Shown: positions 33,390-42,795, counted from the stretch's first letter. The stretch is DNA of 64,000 bases from DASRSS01 sp963799045 (GCA_963799045.1 CAWCVN010000005.1:248001-312000); one strand, 5' to 3'. The notes: a model not told the origin generated them from the sequence alone. Translations and numbers: made by a program.

Positions 33390-33452
33390 CTAGGTGATAA
33401 TGCCTGCTACTCGGCTCGCAAGCCTCGCCGAGGTGAGCGCGCTGTAATGCAC
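33390..33452 (-). CDS. Leader peptide of the cimA attenuator
   Basis: A 20-residue open frame starting GTG CAT TAC and ending RVAGIIT, with regulatory Leu, Val and Ile codons near its end. It is followed by a hairpin overlapping its stop and then the terminator at 33334-33358. A CAGACT -10-like box (33459-33464) lies 6 nt before the GTG, so the leader is probably leaderless. Ribosome stalling at branched-chain codons would let transcription continue into cimA. Confidence 0.7.
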   Translation of the reverse strand: MHYSALTSARLASRVAGIIT

Positions 33453-33484
33453 GCGTCGAGTCTGCCACAACCCCACTGCCCCGT

Positions 33485-33552
33485 CGAGTGGCGCGATTGC
33501 CCTCCGAGTGGTGCGGGATTTCGCACCACTCGTGCCTAATACGCGCCACTCG
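33485..33552. repeat. Nested inverted repeat between cimA leader and leuB
   Basis: Two perfect 11-bp inverted repeats are nested: outer arms CGAGTGGCGCG (33485-33495) and its complement (33542-33552), inner arms CGAGTGGTGCG (33505-33515) and its complement (33522-33532) around a 6-nt loop. Inner and outer arms differ at one base and are spaced 20 bp on the left and 20 bp on the right. It could end leuB transcription on the minus strand or be a mobile palindromic unit. Confidence 0.75.
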
Positions 33553-33561
33553 GCAGAGGTG

Positions 33562-34584
33562 TCAGCCCGCGGCGGCCTCGGCCAGGCGCGCGCCGATCTC
33601 GCCGGTGGTGCCCGGGTTTTTGCGGTCCCGGCGGGCGAGGTCCGCGGCGACCGCCGCCTCGACCCTGCGTGCGGCGTCGGCCTCACCGACGTGTTCGAGC
33701 AGCATCGAGACCGACAGCACGGCCGCCGTCGGGTCGGCCTTGCCCTGCCCGGCGATGTCCGGCGCCGAGCCGTGCACGGGCTCGAACATCGACGGATTCG
33801 TGCGGCTGACGTCGAGGTTGCCGCTCGCGGCCAGACCGATGCCACCGGAGATCGCGGCGGCCAGGTCGGTGATGATGTCGCCGAAGAGGTTGTCGGTGAC
33901 GATCACGTCGTAGCGGCCGGGGTCGGTGACGAAGTAGATCGTCGCGGCGTCGACGTGGTTGTAGGCCACCTCGACGTCGGGGAAGTCATCGCGCACCGCC
34001 TGCACAGTCCGGAACCACAGGTCTCCGGCGTTGGTGAGCACGTTGTTCTTGTGCACCAGCGTCAGGTGCTTGCGCGAGCGTGCCTGCGCGCGAGAGAACG
34101 CATCCCGCACGACGCGTTCGACACCGAAAGCCGTGTTGACGCTGACCTCGGTGGCGATCTCGTGCTTCGTGCCCTTGCGCAGCGAGCCACCGTTGCCGGC
34201 GTAGGGGCCCTCGGTCCCCTCCCGGATGACGACGAAGTCGATCGACGGCTCGCCGGCGAGCGGGCTGTCGACTCCCGGATACAGCTTCGCCGGGCGCAGG
34301 TTAACGTGATGGTCGAGTTCGAAGCGCAGCCGCAGCAGCAGCCCACGCTCCAGCACACCGGACGGCACCGTCGGGTCCCCGACCGCGCCGAGAAGGATCG
34401 CGTCCTGCCCGCGCAGCTCGTCGATTACCGAGTCCGGCAGCGTCTCCCCCGTCCGGTGCCAGCGAGCGGCCCCGAGGTCGTAGGTCGTCTTGTCCACGCC
34501 GGGCAGTACCGCGTCGAGCACACGCAGGGCCTGCTCGGTGACGTCGATGCCGATTCCGTCGCCGGGGATGACCGCAAGCTTCAT
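33562..34584 (-). CDS. leuB: 3-isopropylmalate dehydrogenase
   Basis: A 340-residue beta-decarboxylating dehydrogenase of leucine biosynthesis. The opening KLAVIPGDGIGIDVTEQALR, the EGTEGPYAGNGGS segment, the KNNVLT metal/substrate site, the VTDNLFGDIITDLAAAISGG stretch with the Mg-binding Asp residues and the EPVHGSAPDIAGQGKADPTA NAD site (quoted in part) are all standard. It oxidises 3-isopropylmalate to 2-oxoisocaproate. In many actinobacteria leuB follows serA and ilvBNC; here transporter genes separate it from ilvC. Confidence 0.94.
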   Translation of the reverse strand: MKLAVIPGDGIGIDVTEQALRVLDAVLPGVDKTTYDLGAARWHRTGETLPDSVIDELRGQDAILLGAVGDPTVPSGVLERGLLLRLRFELDHHVNLRPAKLYPGVDSPLAGEPSIDFVVIREGTEGPYAGNGGSLRKGTKHEIATEVSVNTAFGVERVVRDAFSRAQARSRKHLTLVHKNNVLTNAGDLWFRTVQAVRDDFPDVEVAYNHVDAATIYFVTDPGRYDVIVTDNLFGDIITDLAAAISGGIGLAASGNLDVSRTNPSMFEPVHGSAPDIAGQGKADPTAAVLSVSMLLEHVGEADAARRVEAAVAADLARRDRKNPGTTGEIGARLAEAAAG

Positions 34585-34605
34585 GTCGTGCAGCGTAGCC
34601 GGGCC

Positions 34606-35904
34606 TCAACCCTCTCTCTCAGCCAGTGGACCCATGGTCTCGGATTCTGGGACCACGGTGAAGCTGGGCAGCTCGCGCATGGTGCGCAGCGGCGACAGGA
34701 ACGTCGGCACGAAGGCGAAGCACCCGCCGATCGCGCAGACCAGCAGCGTGCCGCGAACCCCGATCGCTGAGCCGAGCGCACCGCCCAGCAGGGCGCCGAG
34801 CGGCATCGTCCCCCAGACCAGGAAGCGCATGGTCGCGTTCATCCGGCCGAGCAGCTCGGGCGGGCACAGGCCCTGCCGGAAGCTCACCTGGGTGATGTTG
34901 TAGACGACCGCGCTGCCCCACCAGACCAGCTGCGCGAGGGCGAGCAGTGCGAGGGTCCAGTCGTGCTCGACGAACGGGGCCACGAACGCCGTCGGCCCGC
35001 CGATCGCGACGGACAGCCAGATCGTCGGGCCCTGACCCAAGCGACGCGCGATGCGGCCGGCGAGCAGAGAGCCCAGCAGTCCGCCGATCGCGCTGGTCGA
35101 CGTGATCAGCCCGATCACCCCGGCCGAGACGTGCAACCTGCCCGCCAGCAACACGTATATGACGGCCATGCCCATCGAGCTGAACAGGTTGGAACTACCG
35201 GTGCACATCGCGATCGAGCGCAACAACCGGTGCCCGAGCACGAAGCGAAGTCCCTCACCGATGTCCCGGCGCAGGCGGCGCCCGGGTCTGGGCTCGCGCT
35301 TGGGCGGGCGGGTGGCGATGGAGGCGACCCAGGTCGCCGACCACAGGAAGCTCAGTGCGTCCACCAGCACGGCGTAGGGAGCGGTCATTGCCGCGATCAG
35401 CCATCCGCCCGCGCTGGGACCGGCGATCTGGCTCACCGACTCGCTGGCCTGCAGCTTCGCGTTGCCCTCGACCAGCGCCGTCCGGTCGACCAGGTCGGGC
35501 AGATAGGACTGGTAGGCGACGTCGAAGAAGACAGTGCTGATGCCGGTGATCAGGGCGACGGCGAACAGCTGCCCGATCGAGAGGACGCCGAGCAGTTGGG
35601 CAAGCGGTATCGAGCCGAGCGCGAGCGCCCGGACCAGGTCGTTGACGACCAGCACCCAGCGCATGCGCATGCGGTCGACCCACGCGCCCGCCGGCAGGCC
35701 GACGATCAGGAACGCAGCGGTCTCGAACGCGGTCAGCAGCCCGACCTCGAACGTGCTGGCGTGCAGCGCGAGGATCGCGACGAGCGGCAGCGCCAGCCGG
35801 CTGATCTGCGTGCCGAACGCACTGACCGTCTCGCCGATCCACAACCGCCTGAAGTCCAGGTGCCGCCACAACCCGCCCCGACGCGATGCGCTCGATTCGG
35901 TCAC
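34606..35904 (-). CDS. MFS transporter (enterobactin-exporter-like)
   Basis: A 432-residue major facilitator protein with 10-12 membrane segments. The N-terminus GGLWRHLDFRRLWIGETVSAF, the motif LPAGAWVDRMRMRWVL (motif A-like loop) and the central cytoplasmic loop TRPPKREPRPGRRLRRDIGE, then GLRFVLGHRLLRSI, are typical of the MFS-3/EntS-like multidrug exporters. GTG 35904 is chosen; the open frame extends to 36789 but that part only shadows the ABC ATPase gene on the other strand. The substrate is unknown. Confidence 0.87.
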   Translation of the reverse strand: MTESSASRRGGLWRHLDFRRLWIGETVSAFGTQISRLALPLVAILALHASTFEVGLLTAFETAAFLIVGLPAGAWVDRMRMRWVLVVNDLVRALALGSIPLAQLLGVLSIGQLFAVALITGISTVFFDVAYQSYLPDLVDRTALVEGNAKLQASESVSQIAGPSAGGWLIAAMTAPYAVLVDALSFLWSATWVASIATRPPKREPRPGRRLRRDIGEGLRFVLGHRLLRSIAMCTGSSNLFSSMGMAVIYVLLAGRLHVSAGVIGLITSTSAIGGLLGSLLAGRIARRLGQGPTIWLSVAIGGPTAFVAPFVEHDWTLALLALAQLVWWGSAVVYNITQVSFRQGLCPPELLGRMNATMRFLVWGTMPLGALLGGALGSAIGVRGTLLVCAIGGCFAFVPTFLSPLRTMRELPSFTVVPESETMGPLAEREG

Positions 35905-36042
35905 GAGGGACGAGCCTAGACACCCGGGGCGGTCAGCGGCCGCCCCCGAGCCGCTCGTCCCCTGACCGCAGGACGAAAGGCACTGCTGATCACTCACCGG
36001 CGCGGGCGAGGCTGGTGGCGACACCGCTCGGGGAGGTGTGCT

Positions 36043-36813
36043 GTGACCACCACCGCATCCGGACGCTCGTCCGGTGGGCTCGCGACCGCGACGGCGGCGG
36101 CCCGGATGGTCGATGCCGTGAAGACCTACGGAAGCGCGGCGACCACGGTCCGTGCCCTGGACAGCGTGAGCGCGGACTTCGCCTCCGGCCAGTTCACCGC
36201 GATCATGGGACCGTCCGGGTCGGGCAAGTCGACCATGCTGCACTGCCTCGCCGGTCTCGACCGGCTCAGCTCGGGACAGGTGTACATCGCCGACGTCGAC
36301 CTGAGCACGCTCAGCGACAAGGCCCTCACGGTGCTGCGCCGGGACCGGATCGGCTTCGTGTTCCAGGCCTTCAACCTGATACCTACCCTCACCGCGCGCG
36401 ACAACATCCTGCTGCCGCTGGCGCTGGCCGGCCGGCGGCCGGACAAGGACTGGCTCGACACGCTCACCCACACACTGCACCTCGAGGACCGACTGACACA
36501 TCACCCGTCCGAACTGTCCGGCGGCCAGCAACAACGTGTCGCCATGGGGCGGGCGCTGATCACCCGTCCCGAACTCGTCTTCGCCGACGAGCCGACCGGC
36601 AACCTCGACTCCAAGGCGGCGACCCAGCTCCTCGAACAGATGCGCTCGGCGGTGGACGAGTACGGCCAGACCGTGGTGATGGTGACCCACGACGCTCGAG
36701 CGGCCGGCTACGCCGATCGCGTCCTGTTCCTCGGCGACGGTCGCGTGGTCGAGGAGCTCGCTGCCCCGACCACCGACTCGGTGCTGCACACCGTCAGCGC
36801 CCTGGGCAACTGA
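36043..36813 (+). CDS. ABC transporter ATP-binding protein (MacB/LolD type)
   Basis: A 256-residue ATPase with Walker A GPSGSGKST, the Q-loop in GFVFQAFNLIPTLTARDN, signature LSGGQQQR, Walker B LVFADEPTGNLDSK and H-loop MVTHDARAA. The EPTGNLD wording is characteristic of the MacB/LolD/FtsE group, which drives mechanotransmission rather than classic transport. GGAGG precedes the GTG start. It forms an operon with the large FtsX-type permease gene 14 bp downstream. Confidence 0.93.
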   Translation: MTTTASGRSSGGLATATAAARMVDAVKTYGSAATTVRALDSVSADFASGQFTAIMGPSGSGKSTMLHCLAGLDRLSSGQVYIADVDLSTLSDKALTVLRRDRIGFVFQAFNLIPTLTARDNILLPLALAGRRPDKDWLDTLTHTLHLEDRLTHHPSELSGGQQQRVAMGRALITRPELVFADEPTGNLDSKAATQLLEQMRSAVDEYGQTVVMVTHDARAAGYADRVLFLGDGRVVEELAAPTTDSVLHTVSALGN

Positions 36814-36827
36814 GCGGTGACCCCCTC

Positions 36828-39389
36828 ATGTGGCGCATCACTCTCGTCGGCCTGGTAACACACAAGGTCCGCTACGCGCTGACCGCGCTCGCGGTGCTTC
36901 TCGGCGTCGCGTTCATGGCCGGCACGTTCGTGCTCACCGACACGATCGGGCGAACCTTCGACGGGCTGTTCACCGACGTCTACCACTCGACGTCGGCGGT
37001 CGTCCGCGGCAAGCAGGCCTTCACCCCGTCGATCAACTTCACCAGCCAGCGCCAGAAGGTCGACGCCTCCCTCATGGACGTCGTCCGCGAGGTCCCTGGG
37101 GTCGTCGAGGTGCGTGCGGGCATCGAGGGGTACGCCCAGCTCGTCGGCAAGAACGGCAAGGCGATCGGCAACCCGGCCGCCGGAGCGCCGACGCTCGGCG
37201 AAGCCTGGAACGTCGGCTCCGAGCGGATGAACCCCTACCACTTCCTTGCGGGCAGCCGACCGCCGGTGACCGGATCCGAGGTCGCGATCGACAAGCATTC
37301 GGCCGACGTGGGCCATCTCGGCGTCGGCGACCAGGTGCTCGTGCTCACGCAGCACGCACCGAAGAGGTACCGGATCACCGGCATCTTCCGGTGGGGCAGC
37401 GCCGACAGCCCGCTGGGCGCGTCGATCACCCTCTTCGACCTCGACACGGCCATGGCCGTGCTGAGCGAACCGGGGAAGGTCGACGAGATCGACGTGGCGG
37501 CAGCCGGCGGGGTCTCTCAGCAGCAGATGGTCACGCGCCTGCGCGCGGCGGTGCCCGACCCGGGGCTGGAGATCGTCACCGGCCAGAAGGTCACCGAAGA
37601 GGGCCAGAGTGCCGTCCGCAAGGCAATGGGCTTCTTCAACACCTTCCTGATGGTGTTCGCACTCGTCGCCTTGTTCGTGGGCTGCTTCCTCATCTTCAAC
37701 ACGTTCTCGATCGTCATCGCCCAGCGGATGCGTGAGCTCGCACTGCTGCGCGCGGTCGGCGCCACGCGCGGGCAGGTGATGCGCTCGGTGCTCGGCGAGT
37801 CGGTGATCATCGGTGTGCTCGCGTCCGCTGCCGGACTCGGCGCCGGCATCGGCCTGGCGATCGCCCTGCGGGCGCTGCTCGACGCGCTCGGGTTGGACAT
37901 CCCCTCGACCGGGCTGTTGATCAGCACCCGCACGATCGTCGTCAGCATGGTCGTCGGCACCGCGATCACGGTGCTCGCCGCACTCTCGCCGGCCCGCAAA
38001 GCCGGAAAGGTCGCGCCGGTCGCCGCGCTGCAGGAAGTCGCGGTGAACGAAGAGACCAGGAAGCTCCGCCGCGCGCTCTCCGGCGCCGCGGTCACCCTCG
38101 GCGGACTTGCGCTGCTGATGGTCGGGCTGTTCACCAACGTGGACAACCGCGTCGCGTTCGTCGGAGCCGGCGCGGCCGCGACGTTCCTCGGCATCGCGGT
38201 CCTCGGACCGCTGATCAGCCGTCCGCTGAGCGCCGTGATCGGTGCGCCGCTGCGTTGGCGCGGCCCGTCGGGACAGTTGGCGCGCGACAACGCCATGCGC
38301 ACGCCCAAGCGCACCTCCGCCACGGCCGCGGCGTTGATGGTCGGGGTCGCACTCGTCGCGCTGATGAGCGTGCTGGCCTCGTCGATCAAGTCGTCCGTCG
38401 GCTCGATCATCGACTCGACGATGCGTGCGGACTTCGTCGTCACCGGCGGCGGCCAGCCCGGCGGACCGTCCGGGTTCAGCCCAACCCTGGCGCAACGTCT
38501 CAGCACGTTGCCCGAGGTCGCATCCTCGACGGCGATCCGCGCCGGGGCGGTGCGGATCGCCGGCAGCGGCACCGTCGTCCTCGCCGTCGACCCCCGGCAC
38601 ACCGCCGACCTGTTCGACATCGGCCTGGTCTCGGGCAACGTCGAGACGATGACGCCGAACGGCATAGCGGTGTCGCAGCGCGCCGCCGACGACCACCATC
38701 TGAAGATCGGCTCGCCGGTCGAGGTCACGTTCACCTCCACCGGCACCAAGACGTTCACCGTGCAGGCCGTCTACACCGCCCGGGAGCTGGCCGGCGACTA
38801 CGTGCTGCCGATCGCGGCGGCCTCGCAGAACTTCAACTCCAAGCTCGACTTCCAGGTATACGTCAAGCTCGCGCAGGGCGTAGCGGCCGCGTCGGGACGG
38901 GCCGCCATCGACTCCGTGCTGAACAGCTATCCGACCGCGACGCTGATGGACCGGACGGAGTACAAGAAGCAGCAGGTCGCCCAGGTCGACCAGATGCTCA
39001 ACCTGGTCTACGGACTGCTCGGCCTGGCGCTGATCATCGCGCTGGTCGGCATCGCGAACACGCTTGCGCTGTCGATCCACGAGCGCACTCGGGAGCTGGG
39101 CCTGCTGCGTGCCGTCGGCATGACCCGCGGGCAGCTGCGCAGCACCGTCCGCCTCGAGTCGGTCATCATCGCGCTGCTCGGCGCGACCGAGGGGCTGGTG
39201 GCCGGAACGCTGTTCGGCTGGGCGATCGTCGCGGCGCTGAAGTCCCAGGGAATCTCGCGGCTGTCGGTTCCGGTCACCCAGCTTCTCGTGGTCGCGGTGC
39301 TCGCCGGCCTGGCCGGAGTCGTCGCCGCGATCGCGCCCAGCCGCCGAGCGGCACGACTGGACATCCTCCGCGCCGTGACCACCGAATAG
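36828..39389 (+). CDS. FtsX/MacB-type ABC permease
   Basis: An 853-residue permease built of two FtsX units. The first has a membrane segment near residues 17-38, an extracytoplasmic MacB-like domain to about 265, and three membrane segments (FFNTFLMVFALVALFVGCFL and following). A second unit starts with a membrane segment after LARDNAMRTPKRTSATAAAL, has its own extracytoplasmic domain, and ends with three segments and the RELGLLRAVGMTRGQLR motif; the first copy of that motif is RELALLRAVGATRGQVM. Such permeases with LolD-type ATPases export lipids, peptides or antibiotics or transmit stress signals across the membrane. Confidence 0.9.
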   Translation: MWRITLVGLVTHKVRYALTALAVLLGVAFMAGTFVLTDTIGRTFDGLFTDVYHSTSAVVRGKQAFTPSINFTSQRQKVDASLMDVVREVPGVVEVRAGIEGYAQLVGKNGKAIGNPAAGAPTLGEAWNVGSERMNPYHFLAGSRPPVTGSEVAIDKHSADVGHLGVGDQVLVLTQHAPKRYRITGIFRWGSADSPLGASITLFDLDTAMAVLSEPGKVDEIDVAAAGGVSQQQMVTRLRAAVPDPGLEIVTGQKVTEEGQSAVRKAMGFFNTFLMVFALVALFVGCFLIFNTFSIVIAQRMRELALLRAVGATRGQVMRSVLGESVIIGVLASAAGLGAGIGLAIALRALLDALGLDIPSTGLLISTRTIVVSMVVGTAITVLAALSPARKAGKVAPVAALQEVAVNEETRKLRRALSGAAVTLGGLALLMVGLFTNVDNRVAFVGAGAAATFLGIAVLGPLISRPLSAVIGAPLRWRGPSGQLARDNAMRTPKRTSATAAALMVGVALVALMSVLASSIKSSVGSIIDSTMRADFVVTGGGQPGGPSGFSPTLAQRLSTLPEVASSTAIRAGAVRIAGSGTVVLAVDPRHTADLFDIGLVSGNVETMTPNGIAVSQRAADDHHLKIGSPVEVTFTSTGTKTFTVQAVYTARELAGDYVLPIAAASQNFNSKLDFQVYVKLAQGVAAASGRAAIDSVLNSYPTATLMDRTEYKKQQVAQVDQMLNLVYGLLGLALIIALVGIANTLALSIHERTRELGLLRAVGMTRGQLRSTVRLESVIIALLGATEGLVAGTLFGWAIVAALKSQGISRLSVPVTQLLVVAVLAGLAGVVAAIAPSRRAARLDILRAVTTE

Positions 39390-39407
39390 CGCCGTGTTTC
39401 GCGACGC

Positions 39408-40439
39408 TCAGCGGGCGGCGGTGCCCTCGGTGTAGTCGTCGTCGCCGGTGCGGACCCAGCTCATCAGACCGCGCAGCTTGCGGCCGGTCTCCTCGATCGG
39501 GTGCCGCTCACCCCTGGCACGCAGCGCCGTGAACTCGGGTGCGCCGGCGTCCTGGTCGGCGATGAACCGCGCGGCGAAGGTGCCGTCCTGGATGTCGGCG
39601 AGCACCGCACGCATGTTGGCCTTCACATGCTCGTCGATCACCCGCGGGCCCGAGACGTAGTCGCCGTACTCGGCGGTGTCCGAGACCGACCAGCGCTGCT
39701 TGGCGATGCCGCCCTCGTACATCAGGTCGACGATGAGCTTGAGCTCGTGCAGGCACTCGAAGTAGGCGATCTCGGGGGCGTACCCGGCCTCGGTGAGCAC
39801 CTCGAAGCCGTACATCACCAGCTGTGACGCCCCGCCGCAGAGCACCGCCTGCTCGCCGAACAGGTCGGTCTCGGTCTCCTCCTTGAAGGTCGTCCTGATC
39901 GCGCCGGCCCGCGTGCCGCCGATCCCCTTCGCATAGGACAGCGCCAGGTCGAAGGCCTTGCCCGTGGCGTCCTGCTCGACCGCGACGAGGACCGGTACAC
40001 CCTTGCCGTCCACGAACTGGCGGCGGACGAGGTGGCCCGGGCCCTTCGGCGCGACCATCGCGACGTCGACGTTGGCCGGGGGCTTGATGTAGCCGTAGCG
40101 GATGTTGAAGCCGTGCCCGAAGAAGATCGCGTCGCCGTCTTTGAGGTTCGGCTCGATCGACTCCGTGTACAGCTTCCGCTGCGCCGGGTCGGGCGCGAGG
40201 ATCATGATCAGGTCAGCCTCGGCGGCCGCGACATCGGGCGTGACCACGCGCAGCCCCTCCTCCTCGGCCTTCTTGCGGCTCTTCGACGCCTCCGGCAGGC
40301 CGACTCGGACATCCACACCGGAGTCGCGCAGCGACAGCGCGTGCGCGTGCCCTTGGCTGCCGTAGCCGATGACCGCGACCTTGCGTCCCTGGACGATCGA
40401 CAGGTCGGCGTTGTCGTCGTAGTAGATCTCCACAGCCAT
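39408..40439 (-). CDS. ilvC: Ketol-acid reductoisomerase
   Basis: A 343-residue class I enzyme that isomerises and reduces acetolactate (or acetohydroxybutyrate) with NADPH. The nucleotide-binding motif is VAVIGYGSQGHAHALSLRDS, then FFGHGFNIRYGYIKPP, VAPKGPGHLVRRQF and the metal-binding C-terminal region FGEQAVLCGGASQLV and YFECLHELKLIVDLMYEGG. ATG 40439 has AGAAGGA upstream. It is the third gene of ilvBNC, 35 bp after ilvN. Confidence 0.96.
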   Translation of the reverse strand: MAVEIYYDDNADLSIVQGRKVAVIGYGSQGHAHALSLRDSGVDVRVGLPEASKSRKKAEEEGLRVVTPDVAAAEADLIMILAPDPAQRKLYTESIEPNLKDGDAIFFGHGFNIRYGYIKPPANVDVAMVAPKGPGHLVRRQFVDGKGVPVLVAVEQDATGKAFDLALSYAKGIGGTRAGAIRTTFKEETETDLFGEQAVLCGGASQLVMYGFEVLTEAGYAPEIAYFECLHELKLIVDLMYEGGIAKQRWSVSDTAEYGDYVSGPRVIDEHVKANMRAVLADIQDGTFAARFIADQDAGAPEFTALRARGERHPIEETGRKLRGLMSWVRTGDDDYTEGTAAR

Positions 40440-40474
40440 GAGCGGGTTTTCCTTCTCTCGTCTTCTCTTGGGAT

Positions 40475-40999
40475 CTAGGCGGGGCGCTCGACGGAACGCA
40501 GGGCGGCCTGGGTCATCGAGCGCGGGCCACGGCCGAGCGCGACCATGCCGGACTGCACCATCTCCCGGATACCGTACGGCTCGAGCATCTTGAGCATGGC
40601 ATCGAGCTTGTCGGGTGTGCCGGACAGCTCGATCGTGACCGCCTCCGGCCCGACGTCGGCGACCTTGCCCTGGAACAGCTCGACCACGGTCAGCACGTCG
40701 CGGCGGTTGGTCTCGTCGGCGTGCACCTTGACCAGCAGCAGCTCGCGCTGGACCGCCTGCCGGTCCTCGAGCTCGACGATCTTGAGCACATTGACGAGCT
40801 TGTTGAGCTGCTTGGTGACCTGCTCCAGCGCGGCGCCCTCGACACTCACCAGGATCGTGATGCGCGAGATCTCGGGATGCTCGGTCGGTCCGACCGCCAG
40901 CGACTCGATGTTGAAGCCGCGCCGGCTGAACAGGCCGGAGACCCGCACGAGCACGCCCGGCTTGTTCTCGACGAGGACGGAGAGGGTGTGGGTACTCAC
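40475..40999 (-). CDS. ilvN: Acetolactate synthase small (regulatory) subunit
   Basis: A 174-residue regulatory subunit. The N-terminal ACT domain (LSVLVENKPGVLVRVSGLFS, RRGFNIESLAVGPTEHPEIS) binds the feedback inhibitor valine, and the C-terminal half (VELFQGKVADVGPEAVTIEL, PYGIREMVQSGMVALGRG) is the second ACT-like domain. It activates and confers feedback control on IlvB. It starts 3 bp after the ilvB stop. Confidence 0.96.
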   Translation of the reverse strand: MSTHTLSVLVENKPGVLVRVSGLFSRRGFNIESLAVGPTEHPEISRITILVSVEGAALEQVTKQLNKLVNVLKIVELEDRQAVQRELLLVKVHADETNRRDVLTVVELFQGKVADVGPEAVTIELSGTPDKLDAMLKMLEPYGIREMVQSGMVALGRGPRSMTQAALRSVERPA

Positions 41000-41002
41000 G
41001 GT

Positions 41003-42757
41003 CTACAGCTCCTCGTCGAAGACGGGACGGATGTCCCGCGCCGCCTGGATCTCGTCGTTGCTCGCGCCCGCGGCGACCATCGGCCACACCATGGCGTCCT
41101 TGCCGACGGTGAAGTCGACGACGACCGGCTGGTCGTCGATCTGCATCGCCTTCTCGATCGTCGCGTCGACGTCGGCCTTGCTCTCGCAGCGCAGCCCGAC
41201 GCAGCCGAGCGCGTCGGCGAGCTTCACGAAATCAGGGATGCGGTGCTTGTGCGTGCCCAGCTCGGTCTGGCTGTAGCGCTCGCCGTAGAACAGCGTCTGC
41301 CACTGCCGCACCATGCCGAGGTTGCCGTTGTTGATGACCGCGACCTTGACCGGGATGCCCTCGATCGCGCAGGTCGCCAGCTCCTGGTTGGTCATCTGGA
41401 AGCAGCCGTCGCCGTCGATCGCCCACACCAGCTTGTCCGGGCAGGCGACCTTGGCGCCCATCGCCGCCGGCACGGCGTAGCCCATGGTCCCGGCGCCGCC
41501 GGAGTTCAGCCAGGTGTTCGGGTTCTCGTAGGCGATGAACTGCGCCGCCCACATCTGGTGCTGGCCCACGCCTGCGGCGAAGATCGTCTCCGGTCCGGCG
41601 ATCTTGCCCAGCCGCTCGATGACGTACTGCGGGGCGAGGCTGCCGTCGGCGGGCTCGTCGTAGCCGAGCGGGTAGGTCTCGCGCCACTGGTCGATCTGGC
41701 GCCACCAGCCGGTCAGGTCGGCACGGTGGTCGGCCGCGTACTCGGCCTCGACTGCCGGCACCAGCTCGGCGAGCACCTCGCGGACGTCGCCGACGATCGG
41801 CACGTCCGCGACCCGGTTCTTGCCGATCTCGGCCGGGTCGATGTCGGCGTGGATGACCGCCGCTCCGGGCGCGAACGTCGCCAGCTTGCCGGTGACCCGG
41901 TCGTCGAAGCGGGTGCCCAGCGCGATCAGCAGGTCGGCCTTCTGCAGCGCGGTGACCGCCGACACCGATCCATGCATGCCGGGCATGCCCAGGTGCTGAC
42001 GGTGGCTGTCCGGGAACGCGCCGCGGGCCATCAGTGTGGTCACGACCGGGATGCCGGTCAGCTCGGCCAGCCGCCGTAGCTCGGCCGCGGCCCGTGCCTT
42101 GAGCACCCCGCCACCGACGTAGAGCACGGGACGACGGGCGGCGGCGATCAGCCGCGCCGCCTCGCGGATCTGCTTGCCGTGCGGCCGGGTGACCGGGTGG
42201 TACCCGGGCAGGTCGATGCGCGGCGGCCAGCTGAAGTCCGTCCGCTCCTGCATGACGTCCTTGGGCAGGTCGACGAGCACCGGCCCGGGCCGCCCGGTCG
42301 CGGCCAGGTGGAACGCCTCCGCGATCGCCTGTGGGATCTCCTCGGCACGCTGCACCAGGAAGTTGTGCTTCGTGATGGGCAGGGTGATCCCGGAGATGTC
42401 CGCTTCCTGGAAAGCGTCGGTGCCGATCAGCGGCCGGCCGACCTGGCCGGTGATGGCGACGATCGGCACGGAGTCCATGTGCGCGTCGGCGATCGGGGTG
42501 ACGAGGTTCGTGGCCCCGGGCCCCGATGTCGCCATGCAGACGCCGACCTTGCCCGACGCCTGCGCGTACCCCTCTGCGGCGTGTCCCGCGCCCTGCTCGT
42601 GGCGGACCAGGATGTGCCGGACCCTCGTGGAGTCATACAGCGGGTCGTAGGCGGGCAGGATCGCTCCGCCGGGAATGCCGAAGATTACGTCGGCGCCGAC
42701 CTCCTCGAGCGAACGGACCAGGGCTTGGGCGCCTGTCATCGGCTCGGGTGGGGTCAT
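41003..42757 (-). CDS. ilvB: Acetolactate synthase large (catalytic) subunit
   Basis: A 584-residue thiamine-diphosphate enzyme. The N-terminal domain has FGIPGGAILPAYDPLY and the catalytic Glu segment ILVRHEQGAGHAAEGYA; the central FAD-associated domain follows; the C-terminal domain carries the ThDP/Mg motif GDGCFQMTNQELATCAIE and the later NNGNLGMVRQWQ. It makes acetolactate or acetohydroxybutyrate for valine, leucine and isoleucine synthesis. The start has GAGAGG upstream. It heads ilvBNC and lies behind a leader-peptide attenuator (42796-42883). Confidence 0.96.
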   Translation of the reverse strand: MTPPEPMTGAQALVRSLEEVGADVIFGIPGGAILPAYDPLYDSTRVRHILVRHEQGAGHAAEGYAQASGKVGVCMATSGPGATNLVTPIADAHMDSVPIVAITGQVGRPLIGTDAFQEADISGITLPITKHNFLVQRAEEIPQAIAEAFHLAATGRPGPVLVDLPKDVMQERTDFSWPPRIDLPGYHPVTRPHGKQIREAARLIAAARRPVLYVGGGVLKARAAAELRRLAELTGIPVVTTLMARGAFPDSHRQHLGMPGMHGSVSAVTALQKADLLIALGTRFDDRVTGKLATFAPGAAVIHADIDPAEIGKNRVADVPIVGDVREVLAELVPAVEAEYAADHRADLTGWWRQIDQWRETYPLGYDEPADGSLAPQYVIERLGKIAGPETIFAAGVGQHQMWAAQFIAYENPNTWLNSGGAGTMGYAVPAAMGAKVACPDKLVWAIDGDGCFQMTNQELATCAIEGIPVKVAVINNGNLGMVRQWQTLFYGERYSQTELGTHKHRIPDFVKLADALGCVGLRCESKADVDATIEKAMQIDDQPVVVDFTVGKDAMVWPMVAAGASNDEIQAARDIRPVFDEEL

Positions 42758-42795
42758 CTCGTGTCGCCTCTCTGGTGCAAAAGCCCAACAAAAAA

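Noticed and set aside
31716..33539. 607-codon plus-strand open frame
   Set aside because: Antisense to cimA, which has all family motifs; the plus frame has none.
36708..39080. 790-codon minus-strand open frame
   Set aside because: Antisense shadow of the FtsX-type permease; no motifs, biased composition.
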